Shown here piece after piece: positions 36,401 through 46,500 of a stretch of 64,000 nt of DNA. The DNA lies in NCBI GenBank assembly GCA_947652115.1, contig OX393564.1, positions 22,367,896 to 22,431,895 of the forward strand, given 5' to 3'. Within the stretch, counting starts at the first letter, position 1. Every line of letters begins with the position of its first letter. Position numbers and translations under genes: made by a program. Origin of the DNA: Blastomussa wellsi. Lineage: Eukaryota; Cnidaria; Anthozoa; Scleractinia; Plerogyridae. The notes beneath the pieces were generated by a model, which did no database searches, was not told the origin of the DNA, and was given only the letters and a program-made list of their open reading frames with translations.

Positions 36401-37582
36401 AGAAAGCTTCAGCTCCTACGCCCAGATGGAGACCCTCTTGGTTAAAGCTGCTAATGGTGAAGACTATGAGGCAGAGTTCAAGTTTCTTGAAGCATCATAC
36501 AGCGAAGATGTTGATACTGGGGCGCTACCTTGACAATTAAGTACGTTGGAAGTTATGTTAAAGGAAGAGAAGATATTATGTTTTGACGAAATCCTGTTGG
36601 CGGTGTCAAAGTTTCCTGAGCCAGAAAAGAAGCTAATTCAGGAAGTGCAAACTGTCTGTTAGCTGCTTGCTGTAAATCCTCCTACAAGCGTTGCTGGCGA
36701 GCGTTCATTTTCATCTGCACGGCGTCTGAAGACGTGGCTTCGATCCAGGATGGGTGATGAAAGGTTTAGCAACCTAGCAGTGTTAAATGGCCACAAGCGG
36801 AGAACAGACAGTGTCTCTTTAACTGAAGTCGCACAGGAGTTTGTTTCCCGCAATGAAAACCGCATGAGAAACTTCGGCACTGCAAACAGCTTCAAAAGTA
36901 TAACAAGATAAAGTGAGGACCTTTATGTTTATTGACGCTCTAAAAAAATGGCGCGCAAATGCAAGATAAATGGCGAAACACTGATCTTAATTTTTCTTTG
37001 TATTGGCCAGATCTTTTAGCCCTACCACTTTAAAATGGTCTCCGCGGTCCCTGTTAACGGATGATAAAACAGTTATTGAACTCGATTCGACTTCGGCAAA
37101 TAATTGATCCTCTCGCCACTGACAAATCGCGATATTTTGCTTAACCTCGTCCAGTGATTGTTATAAATATTTTCCGCTGTTTAAGGGAATATTTCCAACA
37201 GTTTATATTAATTTGTTTTGAAGATGGAAAAATGGGCATTTTCCTTACTCTTCACTTTCAGTTACCACATAGACAGTTTTCTTGGAGCCTTCAAGTAACC
37301 ATAACAAATCGCAGTTCCTTAAATCCCTGAAGTAAAACTTATTTTTCTGTTTTGTTTTCGACCAGGCTCGCCTTTGCTGGTATTGGCGTCTCAGATGACG
37401 AATTTTTGGATGTTATTCGTAAGAAAGAGTCTCACCAGAAGGCGGATGAAGATGATTTGGGTAATTACGATCAGCAAAGGCTCGAAAGACAAGAAGAAAG
37501 AATCAAGACCCTGCAAGCCACCGTCGACGCCCAGAATGGATTGCTCAAAGCTATAGCTGATAAACTGCAAATTGAGAAATAA
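24479..37582 (+). CDS. TRPA1-like ankyrin-repeat cation channel, gene C (11 exons)
   Basis: Exons: 24479-24533, 25075-25447, 27234-27574, 28065-28338, 29248-29575, 29860-30062, 30499-30834, 32058-32889, 33608-33817, 34500-34675, 37366-37582. GT-AG introns; 3345 nt gives 1114 aa. The ATG at 24479 (AACATGG) has a better Kozak context than the in-frame ATG at 24461, which would add six residues. About 16 ankyrin repeats lie before residue 636. S1 is about 736-760, S2 788-806, S3 824-840, S4 853-870, S5 880-910; the pore motif GEMDY is at 933-937, then S6 and VGLAVGDIDSIQK. The S1-S2 loop carries an NTT glycosylation sequon. The tail (DQQRLERQEERIKTLQATVD) is a likely coiled coil. It differs from A and B in having an 18-codon first exon, shared with D and E. 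The S and T at 672 and 726 replace cysteines seen in gene A. Confidence 0.9.
25470..25700 (+). repeat. Probable interspersed repeat in intron 2 of gene C
   Basis: GC-richer segment with motifs such as GGGACGTTAAAGAACCCACA and AAAGAGTAGGGCATGGAGTT that look repeat-derived rather than coding. Family not identified from this window alone. Confidence 0.35.
26357..26748. mobile_element. MITE in intron 2 of gene C
   Basis: Starts GTTTAAAGGAGCTCTGTCAC and ends with the approximate reverse complement GTGACGTGGCTCCTTTAAAC. An internal TTTTAAAGGAGCTACGTCAC at about 26560 suggests a nested or duplicated end. Similar motifs occur in gene D introns near 49520 and 50960. Confidence 0.65.
27648..27800 (-). 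repeat. Possible tRNA-derived SINE fragment in intron 3 of gene C
   Basis: The minus strand contains GAGTTCGAGCCCTGGCGGGG, a B-box-like sequence, followed by ACTATAGTG/CTCCC-type direct repeats. No convincing A box; call is weak. Confidence 0.35.
28460..28909. mobile_element. GGATTC-rich non-autonomous element in intron 4 of gene C
   Basis: Nine exact GGATTC motifs plus near matches and repeated GTTTACAC within about 450 bases, bounded by imperfect inverted ends (AGACTAGGTTTACC on the left, GTTAACGTAGTCT on the right). Reads as a MITE with subterminal repeats; family unknown. Confidence 0.5.
31001..31035 (+). repeat. (ATCTT)n microsatellite
   Basis: About seven ATCTT units in intron 7 of gene C. 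Confidence 0.8.
31230..31730. mobile_element. MITE with 6-bp target duplication in intron 7 of gene C
   Basis: 501 bp, begins GAGGGTCTTAATGGGGT, ends ACCCCATTGAGACCCTC, flanked by CTCCCT at 31224-31229 and 31731-31736. Subterminal ACGGTTAACGGTTAA / ACGGCTAACGGTTAA repeats at both ends. Contains a short TG run near 31430-31446. No coding capacity. Confidence 0.8.
33045..33240 (-). mobile_element. tRNA-derived SINE, minus orientation, intron 8 of gene C
   Basis: The minus strand carries GAGGTCACCGGTTCGAATCC (a good B box), then a body that shares AATTTTTCAGGCTTC, TTAAATTGGAAAT and CTACATCCGCAG-type motifs with 39815-39920. Confidence 0.55.
33868..33955 (+). repeat. ACC-rich microsatellite
   Basis: Imperfect ACC repeat just after exon 9 of gene C, immediately before the 30-bp minisatellite. 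Confidence 0.8.
33961..34116 (+). repeat. 30-bp minisatellite, five copies
   Basis: Five head-to-tail copies of a 30-bp unit (GCGCAATAATAATGAGAACA plus ACAAACAAAC); copies at 33961 (variant start), 33991, 34021, 34051 and 34081 are otherwise identical. There are no spacers, so it is not a CRISPR-like array. Intron 9 of gene C. Confidence 0.95.
34224..34479. mobile_element. TTAA-flanked MITE beside exon 10 of gene C
   Basis: TTAA at 34220-34223 and 34480-34483 flank an element that starts AGGGGAAGT and ends ACTTCCCCT. Its interior (about 34330-34440) matches, in reverse orientation, 57270-57380 in gene D. Its right end is 16 bases from exon 10. Confidence 0.75.
34997..35924. mobile_element. 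Long inverted repeat (foldback) in intron 10 of gene C
   Basis: Left arm about 34997-35204, right arm about 35682-35924, near-exact reverse complements (ATATGGCGGACCACTCGGTT against AACCGAGTGGTCCGCCATAT), separated by about 475 bases. Reading frames on both strands give the same shadow peptide, an artefact of the palindrome. Confidence 0.75.
36095..37053 (+). mobile_element. hAT-type DNA transposon remnant in intron 10 of gene C
   Basis: 959 bp bounded by perfect 14-bp inverted repeats CAGGGACCGCGGAG / CTCCGCGGTCCCTG. Flanks TTAAGTTA and TTAACGGA share only part of the 8-bp duplication typical of hAT. Inside, about 36228-36905 on the plus strand reads, through stop codons, as the end of a hAT transposase: VNPPTSVAGERSFSSARRLK then TWLRSRMGDERFSNLAVL is the C-terminal dimerisation motif. 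The transposase is N-terminally truncated and interrupted by stops, so the copy is dead. Confidence 0.85.
36228..36905 (+). pseudogene. hAT transposase C-terminal fragment
   Basis: Plus-strand translation with at least two in-frame breaks (after DVDTGALP and after QEVQTVC). The recognisable part is the hATC dimerisation domain (ERSFSSARRLKTWLRSRM, LAVLNGHKR). DDE catalytic region and BED zinc finger are absent. It lies inside an intron of gene C in the same orientation. Confidence 0.8.
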
Positions 37583-37679
37583 CGTAATGAATGGGAGACT
37601 ATCAAACTAAAGAAAAAATCGAATTTCTATCGTGAGATCTCTCAGAATGCGACTTAACCGCTAACATGCTATCCTCACA

Positions 37680-37685
37680 AATAAA
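37680..37685 (+). promoter_or_regulatory. Poly(A) signal of gene C
   Basis: AATAAA 98 bases after the stop codon of gene C. Confidence 0.55.
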
Positions 37686-38504
37686 AGAGTCTCTAATGAT
37701 CTGGCTCTAGCCTTACGCTCTAGTCTTAACGCTAAGTTAATATGTGCGTCTAACTTTAAGACACAACTTTTTTCACCATTGCAAAGGCAGATTAATTTAT
37801 TTTTGTGATACTTTTCAATCCTTTCCCGATATTGGCAAGTCCGTGTCTCATTTTAGGAAGCAAGTATTAATTGATGGCAAATTTCGAACTCCAAAACCGC
37901 TCTGATTCCTTAGTTTGCGTCTTGACGTTGTCAAACAACTGTCCGCACTATGAGAGTATGAGCCCTTTATCTCTCTTTCGGGTGTTTGCGCTGTTCCCTT
38001 ATTGAATAAAATACTGGAAAAGTTATCATTGCGTTAAGGAAGATTTGTCGAAAACGATACTTGTAATATTGCTCGAAGTTTTAAACCCAGCAGCGCGCGG
38101 TCTCATTAACCACATCTGACAATAAAACTTTTTCTCGCCAAGATCCGAGTGGGAAACACTGCAAAACGAATGTTGACATTAGAGGGTAACAGTGCACTAT
38201 TGACCGGCTGATTTGTTTTCACATTACATCTTCTAATGTCATCGTTGTGCTGTATAACAAATCACTAAATGACGACTGGTCAAGGGAAAGGTCGAGATTC
38301 TCGGGAAACAAAATCGGTTCGGCCACTACCTGTCGGAACGAAACATGTCATTGGTTCTGAAAACAATAGATAACACGTCACAATAGATAACACCCTGGAA
38401 AGAAATAGGGGAAGTGATTACAGCAGACCAATGAAAATAGAGGTTCCAGAGAGCTATATACGTAGTGGCTACCCGCAATCATCAAGTGTTCGTTGTTTTC
38501 CAAT

Positions 38505-38675
38505 AGGCCATTTCCGAGTTCCCTTGAGCCTCTATTTCAAAGCGAGTCTAAGTGCGAAAGTTTTGTGATGGTAATTAGTTTTGCTTTCCATATGAATGAA
38601 ACTCATTTTCATTACAAAGACTTTGCACTTAGACTCGCCTTGAAATAGAGGCTCAAGCGAAGTCGGAAATGGCCT
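38505..38675. mobile_element. Foldback MITE between genes C and D
   Basis: Arms AGGCCATTTCCGAGTTCCCT and CGGAAATGGCCT, with inner AGCCTCTATTTCAA and AAGTGC matches. The same family occurs at 44236-44393 next to exon 3 of gene D. Confidence 0.7.
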
Positions 38676-39299
38676 GTTGACGTTCGTTACATTTCTCAAG
38701 GTGTCGCTTTTGCATTTTTTACCGTTTGCAACCATAGGCGTTGTTAAGTTATTCGACTTGTTTCTGGCGTATAAATGTGTTTCCACAGTTAATATATAAT
38801 TTCTTCGGAATTAATATAAAGTGAGAAAAATGAACATGTTGCGTGAATTATTTATTATGACATATTTAATTAATTAAGAGAACGAGTTTAGATAGAGTTT
38901 GCGTAGGCAAGGAGACCCACATGAATTGATACCTAGTCTCCTAACTCATGCAGTAGAACAGTAGAATAGTAAAATAGAGATGCGTGTAAATTTGTGAAAT
39001 AAAGCACAGGTTTAATTTGTCAGACAAGGAACGAGTAAAACGTACATGCCCAGTTTTAATCTGAGCACTGTCCTGAAAAGAAAACCACTTTGCAAGGCAT
39101 ACCAAGCTGAATATTTCGTTACTTAACGAATGACTAAAAAGTGGTGCTATGTCGTTCGATTAAGTCATTGATTGAGACGGAAGTGAAACAGCATTCTAAT
39201 CTTTATCATTCTCATCTTACTGTATCTTATTTGCACTTTGCTTCATCGTGATATTAAAGCCTATCAACGAAATCCTGTACTTTGGATCCTATGCCAAGT

Positions 39300-39511
39300 T
39301 GATTACTAAAAGACCATCTTGCGCGGCCTCACTCATATTATTAAACCGCTTTTGTCCACGAGTCATTGTCGACGTGTGTTTCCCACTTGGCAAACAGTCT
39401 CTTATACTACCATTTCTGGTAAAACCAGATCTTGATCGAGAGAACATGAAGAACTACAGGCCTGTAGCGAATATCCCACTCTTAATCAAGATTTTTGAAA
39501 AAGCTGTAGCC
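39300..39511 (+). pseudogene. LINE reverse-transcriptase fragment
   Basis: 39380-39508 reads PLGKQSLILPFLVKPDLDRE then NMKNYRPVANIPLLIKIFEKAV, matching the start of the RT domain of non-LTR retrotransposons (KP.LD...KNYRPVSN.P...K..EK). Upstream similarity (THIIKPLLSTS...FPTW) is in another frame, so there is a frameshift. Catalytic residues are absent. Confidence 0.7.
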
Positions 39512-39764
39512 GGCTTCAATCGCCAAGATGTTGTCTTGGTCATGTTGGTCGTGATACTCAAGATCACGATATTCTCATATCCAGGCTCAGGTGTCATTTT
39601 GGTTTTATATTTCCTACACGATACTCCAGTAGTTTGCTTCTGATCTCAGTGTCAATGGTCGCAGGCAATCTGTCATTATCTATAGGTTCTTGCTCTGATG
39701 CTGGCATTCCCAAACTACAATGCTCTCTCTTTCATTTACATCTCCGGCCACACTTCTCGACATT

Positions 39765-40027
39765 ATTATTATTATTATTGTTATTATTATTATTGTTTTT
39801 ATTATTGACATAGAGAATATGAGATGAACTGCGGATGTAGATGAAAGTGAGAAATGACCATCGCAGTTAATTTCCAATTTAAGCAGTTGGAATGAGCCTG
39901 AAAAAATCAGGGTTTCAACTCCCGTTGAAGCTCTGATTTTATCAGGCTTCTTTATTCGATATTAACTGCGATGATTATTTCTCACTTTTATTATTATTTA
40001 TTATTATTATCATCCTCCTCCTCCTCC

Positions 40028-40093
<66 letters not shown>
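39765..40093 (+). repeat. ATT / ATC / CTC microsatellites and a SINE-like segment
   Basis: ATT runs at about 39765-39812 and 40062-40093, ATC/CTC runs at about 40010-40062. Between them, 39815-39990 has an inverted repeat around CCTGAAAAAATCAGGG and motifs shared with the SINE at 33045-33240. Confidence 0.7.
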
Positions 40094-40096
<3 letters not shown>

Positions 40097-40514
40097 AACT
40101 AACATCCTACCTCACGACGACCGATTTCAATGTTTAACCTTAAGGTTGATTCACCTGTTTTTGCTTATCTTCTCTCGGCATGCTCGAATACTTGTCAAAA
40201 TGCTTAGCGAAATTTCTAAACATTTCATAAAATTTCTAGACTTGTGAGCCAAATGCAGTAATCTAGAGTTATCTGGAGATCTTGTTAATCCCAAAAGAAA
40301 AGAGTACTTCCGATCACTGAATCATCACTTGTCACCAATACTAGAGTAATCGATGCACGTCTAATTCCTATATTAATTCTGACTTCACTGAATTAGCATC
40401 TTCCGGCCGAGTCATTAATTAGAATAAAAATGTTCCGTGTCACGTTAAACACCAAACGATAAATAAAGTGAATTAATACATATCAATGTCATGTGAGCGA
40501 ACAGAATCGTCGCC

Positions 40515-43500
40515 ATGAGCAATCTAATGTCTACGTATCGTTCTACAGCCATCAGAAACAGAACAGGTTTGACCGATTTGTCCTTTGTTACAGTAATTTT
40601 GTTCTCTGACTTTTTGACACATCATGTTTTAGTAAACAGAGCAACAAGGTTATTATTCTATCGGCCAAATAACCTTGTAATATATTACGTTATGTATTGA
40701 CGTTCGCCATTTTACAAGCTGACATAAACGAGGGGACTCGCTCGTTCAAAAACCCGTAACGTCGAAACTTTTCTTATATGACAGTGATTTCAGTTAAAGA
40801 CTCGGGCTTTCTAATTGCATGAATTCTATGCCAAGAAATCATTTGTCACGAAAAGTTGATGAATATCAGAAAGACTGTTGAGCATGACATTGTCAGTGTC
40901 GTGAGCACAAATTTTAATATAATTAATCTAACTTTAAATCATAGTTAAAACATACTTTGTAGGGCTTGTAGCGTGAAGGTGCAGACTTTCCTGAAACTCT
41001 TTATCTTGGCATCGGCTGTCAGAATTGGAGAAGCACAAACACTAATATAAAACCAAATAGAACATCCAATAAAGCAATTAATTTATCTCGCATCACGTTC
41101 TCCGTTTTAACAATTTCCATAAGCTTATGAACGGAAAAGGCATTTATATGGCCAATAAAACCCATAATTCGTTTTGAAAAACGCAGGTTTCTGAAGTGGT
41201 GTGTGTATACTGCAATTCTATGAACAAAATTCATTTCCTCGAAAAAATCCGTGAATAGAATATTAACTAAGAAACAACCAACTGGCCATGACATTAGTGT
41301 TTTGATCATTAATTAGAGCTCATATCATTTTAACTACGACGTTTTGCAAAGACCACCATAAAGTTACTTATTAGTAACTTTAAATTGTCACTAATCAGCT
41401 TGAAAACACTGATCAATTTGAAAACAAAGTGTAATGGTCGGTTGCATTGATATCAATATCAGTTGCGGCTTGTGATAAACACGATGACCTTTTCGCTGTC
41501 GCAATTAGCGATGTCGCAATGTTTGAAGCGAATCAGGATTGGGGAAAGGTGGGTTTAAATTTTTAACGTCTTGTATTCTCAAACGCTTAATGTTTCAGTT
41601 GTGTTAACACTATTATCCTGGGGGGGGGGGGGGGGGGAGGTGAATTCTTGTATGGGCCATACGGGGACATGCCGCTGAAAAGGGTATGGTTATTGACCCC
41701 ATCAGTCCTGAACACGGTATACAATTTAAAACGAGTCTTTCCTAAACGGGATATGGCTCTAGCAATTCGAAATCAAAAACGTTCATCAGTATTTGTTTAG
41801 CCGGTCATCAGTCAACATTAAATCATTTTCGGGCCTAGATATTAGTGCTATGGCATAAAAAAACGTTTTCCTTTGTCCTAAACAGGGTAGGTGTTTGACG
41901 TTATTTTTGTCCTAAATAGGTCCCACCGGCACCCCTATACTCAAACATGGGTCAGGTAACTCCCCCCGGACTTTCATGTGTTAAATGAGTTCAGTACTGA
42001 AAACATACAGTGAGCTTTTAGAAGCAGATGCAAATACAAGCTTGCGTCATCTATTAGGAAATTCGTAATTTGAAAAAATACTCGTTTCCCCAAAGTTAAA
42101 ATTAAGAACAAAGGACCTCATATGGCGATCTCTGTCAGCATTTTGTCTAATTTCTGCCAGTAATTTTATCAAGCAAAGACGGTGACTTTTAACAATATAT
42201 TCGATTTGGAAAGTAAATTTACGTATACAGTGTGAGGTGAAATGAATAAATTTGTTGTTGATATCAGCTGCAGATAGCCCAAGCTTGGCATCTAGAGGCA
42301 CACAAAGAAGCAATATATCTCTGTCCAAAGTGGAGCCACTGATCGACAGTGAATATCTGGAACTCATCTCCAACCCAGGGAGCGCCAAAGGATCCCGAAA
42401 TGCCACTCCAATGGGGACGCCTCCACTGGAAGAGAAAGTCCAGCCATTTAAACCCGCGAGGAATGGTCTGTTGAATTTGGGTATTAACGGCATTTCGGGT
42501 AAGGAAATTGTGAACGCAGCGGACAATGAAGGTCTGTCCGCCCTTCACCGAGCTGTCCGTTTGGATGATGTCCCGGCAGTAGTTTCTCTGTTGGATAACG
42601 GTGCCGACATCAACATATCAGACAAGCATGGATTCACACCCCTTCATGCTGCCGCTAGGTATGTACACGTGCATACTTTCAGTACTTGGATTGCCTTATG
42701 TCACGGATTATTGTTAGGTCTGACATGAATGGCTCGATACTCTGCGTTAAAACAATATAAAAAGAAACAACAAGAACAATGCTCCTAGCCTCTAAAACAA
42801 TAGCAACTGCTGCACTTAGAGGACCAGTAGAATTACAAGTTTCCGAGAGCTGCTACACTACCGATTATTGTATTTTCCACAATGAAGCAAAATATATCAC
42901 TGAGAACTACGCAACATTAGCTTACATTGTAAAAACATTTTTAACATCTCTCATTCCCCGTCTTTTCACATGAAATTAATCTCAGTTGAACGAATTTCTT
43001 GAACGGTGTTTTATCGATACATGACCATCAGTGGTTCAAAAAAGATTATTTGTTTAAATATTGTCTTTTATTTCGAGGCATGGTCATTTGAAATTGGTGT
43101 TTAGTATAAATCAATAAGATTTTATGGCGTAGTTTTCTATGTCAAAAGCAGGAACACTCGTTTAATTTGCCTTTCTACCCTCGCTATTCGAACTCAAGAT
43201 GCTTTTTTCGGTGGGGCGTTTTTGTTTTCCCGCGTTTATTTTTGATGCCATCGAAATTATGGAAGTTGTATTGTGAAGCGTAATCTTATTGCATTGCTGT
43301 AGGTTATGTGTTTAAATTGCCTTTAGCAAGTTTCTCACTGATCTCTTTCGTTTCGACACGCTCCATACAAAAATGTGTTACTGAAACTCTCGCATGTAAA
43401 GAATAACAAACGTGTGGCTGACTAGGGCCCTTCAATCTGTCCATTTTTCTCACGCTGTTGTTTTCATTTTGGTGTAACTGAGTGGAGTGGTGACTTAGAT

Positions 43501-46500
43501 AAAGTGAAATGAATGAAGAAGGGTCAACAAGTCAAATTACTCAGAAAAATAATTTTACCAGTCCCCAGGTCGGCAGGGAGTGGAACCCATGACCTTCCAG
43601 ATACCGGTATGACGCTCTAACCACTGAGCTACGGGAGACTCGCGGCGAGCAGGGACAAAAACATAAACATATGTCCTGCAATAACTGCCAGGCTAAACAT
43701 TTCGAAATGATAAATGTGGATAAATGATAAGTGGCATCTGGAAGGTCATGGGTGCGATTCCTGTTGGGGGCTCTTTGTTCGAGTAATTTGACTTGAGAAG
43801 GCTTCTTCATTTATTTTATTAAGACTGCCACATCCGTGGCCAAATTTTCCAAATAATTTCTCTTATTGAATTCTAGCGTTTTCTTCACTTTGGATCATTA
43901 AGCAAGCTCTCGTCAATGGTCGTCTTTTCTTCTAAGAGTTGCAACGATACTGATATATTTTCACTGGAGGCGGGTCCCCGATAATGCCCAGACTGAGATA
44001 AGATAAAAGCTGGGAGAATCATGCTGAAGCGATCGATCGATCGATCGATCGAGAGAGTAGAGGTTTATCGTTATCGGGAGGAGGGCGGGGCGAGGCAGAA
44101 ACAGGGGACAAGGAGAGGCGAGTTATACCTGACACGAGGAATATAATTACGTGTTACGTCTCTGCAGGCCGCATGCTGCACGCCAAATGTTTAAAGCAGG
44201 AATAAATTAAAGTGGGCAATGTCCCCTTGGAAATAAGCCATTTCCTAATTGCCCTCAACCTCTGTTTCAAAATGAATCTTGGTGCACAACCTTTCATACA
44301 GAAATGAGTTTGATTTTCAAGACAAGACACATAAAAGGTTGTGCACCAAGACTCGTCTTAAAACAGAGGTAAACAGCACCTGGGAAATGGCCAAGTACAA
44401 TATATTTTTTATGTACAGGTTTAACAGAGTTCAGATGGTTAAACTACTGCTTGAGAGAGGAGCCGATCCAGTTAAAGAAGACAGAAATCAGTTATCACCA
44501 ATTCACTCAGCTGCGCGAAGGGGCTTTACGGAGATATGCACTCTTCTGTTGTTGAGAGATGCAGGAATGTTAAAGGTGATAAAGGCCAGCATCCTACAGT
44601 ACAGAAACGTTTCGCCGTTACATTTAGCCTGTTTGAGTGGAAATCGAGAAACGTGTGAGTTGTTTTTAGAGAATGGTGCCGACTTAACGATGAAGTCCAA
44701 GACTCAACATACTCCTCTCCATTTTGCATCCTGGGAAGGACATGAAGAAATTTGCGAACTTCTTATTGAAACAGGTAACCATTAATTTTGATTTCTGGTG
44801 TTTTTTTTTGTCTTTTTGTGCCTTCGTCTTTCTCGTTTCTCCTTGAGTCAAGATTAAGTTAGCATTTTTGATAATGTCTTGCTTTCATAATCTGGCCATT
44901 CCTGTTCAAAGTTAAGTGACCTTTGCAATGCGACTACTTGAACCAGGCCACTCGGAAGAAAATCTAACAATCAAGACTTTGTCAAGAAGGCAAAGAAAGG
45001 CGTGGATAGGGGAGTGATGTGGTGTTTGAGCTTTTGGTGACTTTCCTAGGGATGCCACTGATCCCATTCAGTTCCTATCTCAAATTTTGTCCAAACGCCA
45101 TTTCTCAGCTTATGTTTGACCCAAATCCCATTCCTATGGCCATTTTTTGCTTCTAAATTAATTCCCAGTTCCAACGACCCAAATTTCATGTTCCTAGTCA
45201 AAATTCAAGATCTACAAATTCTAGCCCTTCTTTGGTTACATTAACGTCTCTTTGCTTGATGTATGTGTACAGGCCCCATTCCACTATTTTACTTAGTTAA
45301 AATTTTTAAAACCAGTTTGATTGTTACTTTTCATTGATTATCATAGTCTGAAATAAGGGAAAATAAAAATTTAAACCACAAATTATACATATAAGATGTA
45401 TCTTTGGAGAATTATTAATTTTAATCGAAAAATTTAGTTTGTAAACTCGTTTTAATTTGTGATTGATGACACGCCGAAACCGCTGGCAATCACTGAAACT
45501 ATTCCAATGATTGAAACCAGTCAATCCAAAATGAGATTTTTTCTAGAGATTTCCGAACGTTGTCTCAACGTTGTCGAGCCTCAACTGAATTTTGTTGTTT
45601 TTTTTTTAATTTGGTGCCAAGAAGCCCGGCTCGATTAAAAGTGAAGCTAACACTTCATTATTCCTTTTCAATAGCTTCAAAAAGAGGATGCAATACAAAA
45701 GAATATGTCAATGAGAAAGACAACGAAGGTAAGACAGCTCTCCACGTCGCCTGTACCAGAGGTAATTCAGACGCGGCCGACGTACTATTACGCCACGAGG
45801 CAGATCGCGATGCAGTTGACTGGGTGACATGTATCTCGCCACTTCATTTAGCAGCTAAACATGGCCACTTGACTTTGGTTGAACTTCTTATCTTGTATGG
45901 TGCTGTCATTGACGGCAGGGATGGTAGCCTAAGAACGCCATTGCACAGGTAGAGTAATAAATGTTACAATTCGTCAGTTTTATGTTTTAATTATATCTTA
46001 AGAATCCATCAGGTTTGGTCCTGCTTTAACTGATAGATAATTAGCAAAGTGTCTAAAAATGATAGCTGAGAAATCGAAAATGAACGTGGCATTTAATTTT
46101 GGCTGGATAACTGAACTGCATAAGTGATGGATTATGTTTTAACTAGCAACTGTGGCTGGTATCGCAGTACTCATTGACCCTTATTCATCTGGATGTTTCC
46201 TGAATACGCAAGATCCGCGTTCTCATGTTCTTCAAAAGAACCTTGACTGTAAAAATGGAAATATCCGAAGGCTTGAATTACTCAGGAGGAGCCAAAAAAG
46301 GCGGACGAAATTCTATCAAAATGAAGCACTTTCAAGACGCCAATATACCATTTTTCTGTACCGGACGTCTTGAATTCAAAGTGCTTCATTTTGTGTCAAT
46401 TTCATACATCCGCCATTGTTGGCTCCTTCGTGTAGCTGTTAGTACTTCTTATTACCTCAAATCCACTTATCCAAATATGCACGCGTAATCAGTTTGCGAA

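Larger units (their letters stand above)
37583..40514. other. Intergenic region C-D
   Basis: Contains the poly(A) signal of C, a foldback MITE (38505-38675), a LINE reverse-transcriptase fragment (about 39300-39511), a SINE-like segment (39815-39990) and ATT/ATC microsatellites. The presumed promoter of D is the last few hundred bases before 40515; I see no clear TATA box. Confidence 0.6.

Noticed and set aside
36659..36895. Minus-strand coding region
   Set aside because: It is the complement of the hAT transposase fragment, which explains the open frame.
39248..39643. Intact 131-residue gene between C and D
   Set aside because: Only a short reverse-transcriptase motif is recognisable, with a frameshift upstream; it is a LINE relic.
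43546..43640. tRNA gene on the minus strand
   Set aside because: A and B boxes are visible but the anticodon and acceptor stems do not form a convincing cloverleaf; partial copies nearby point to a SINE.
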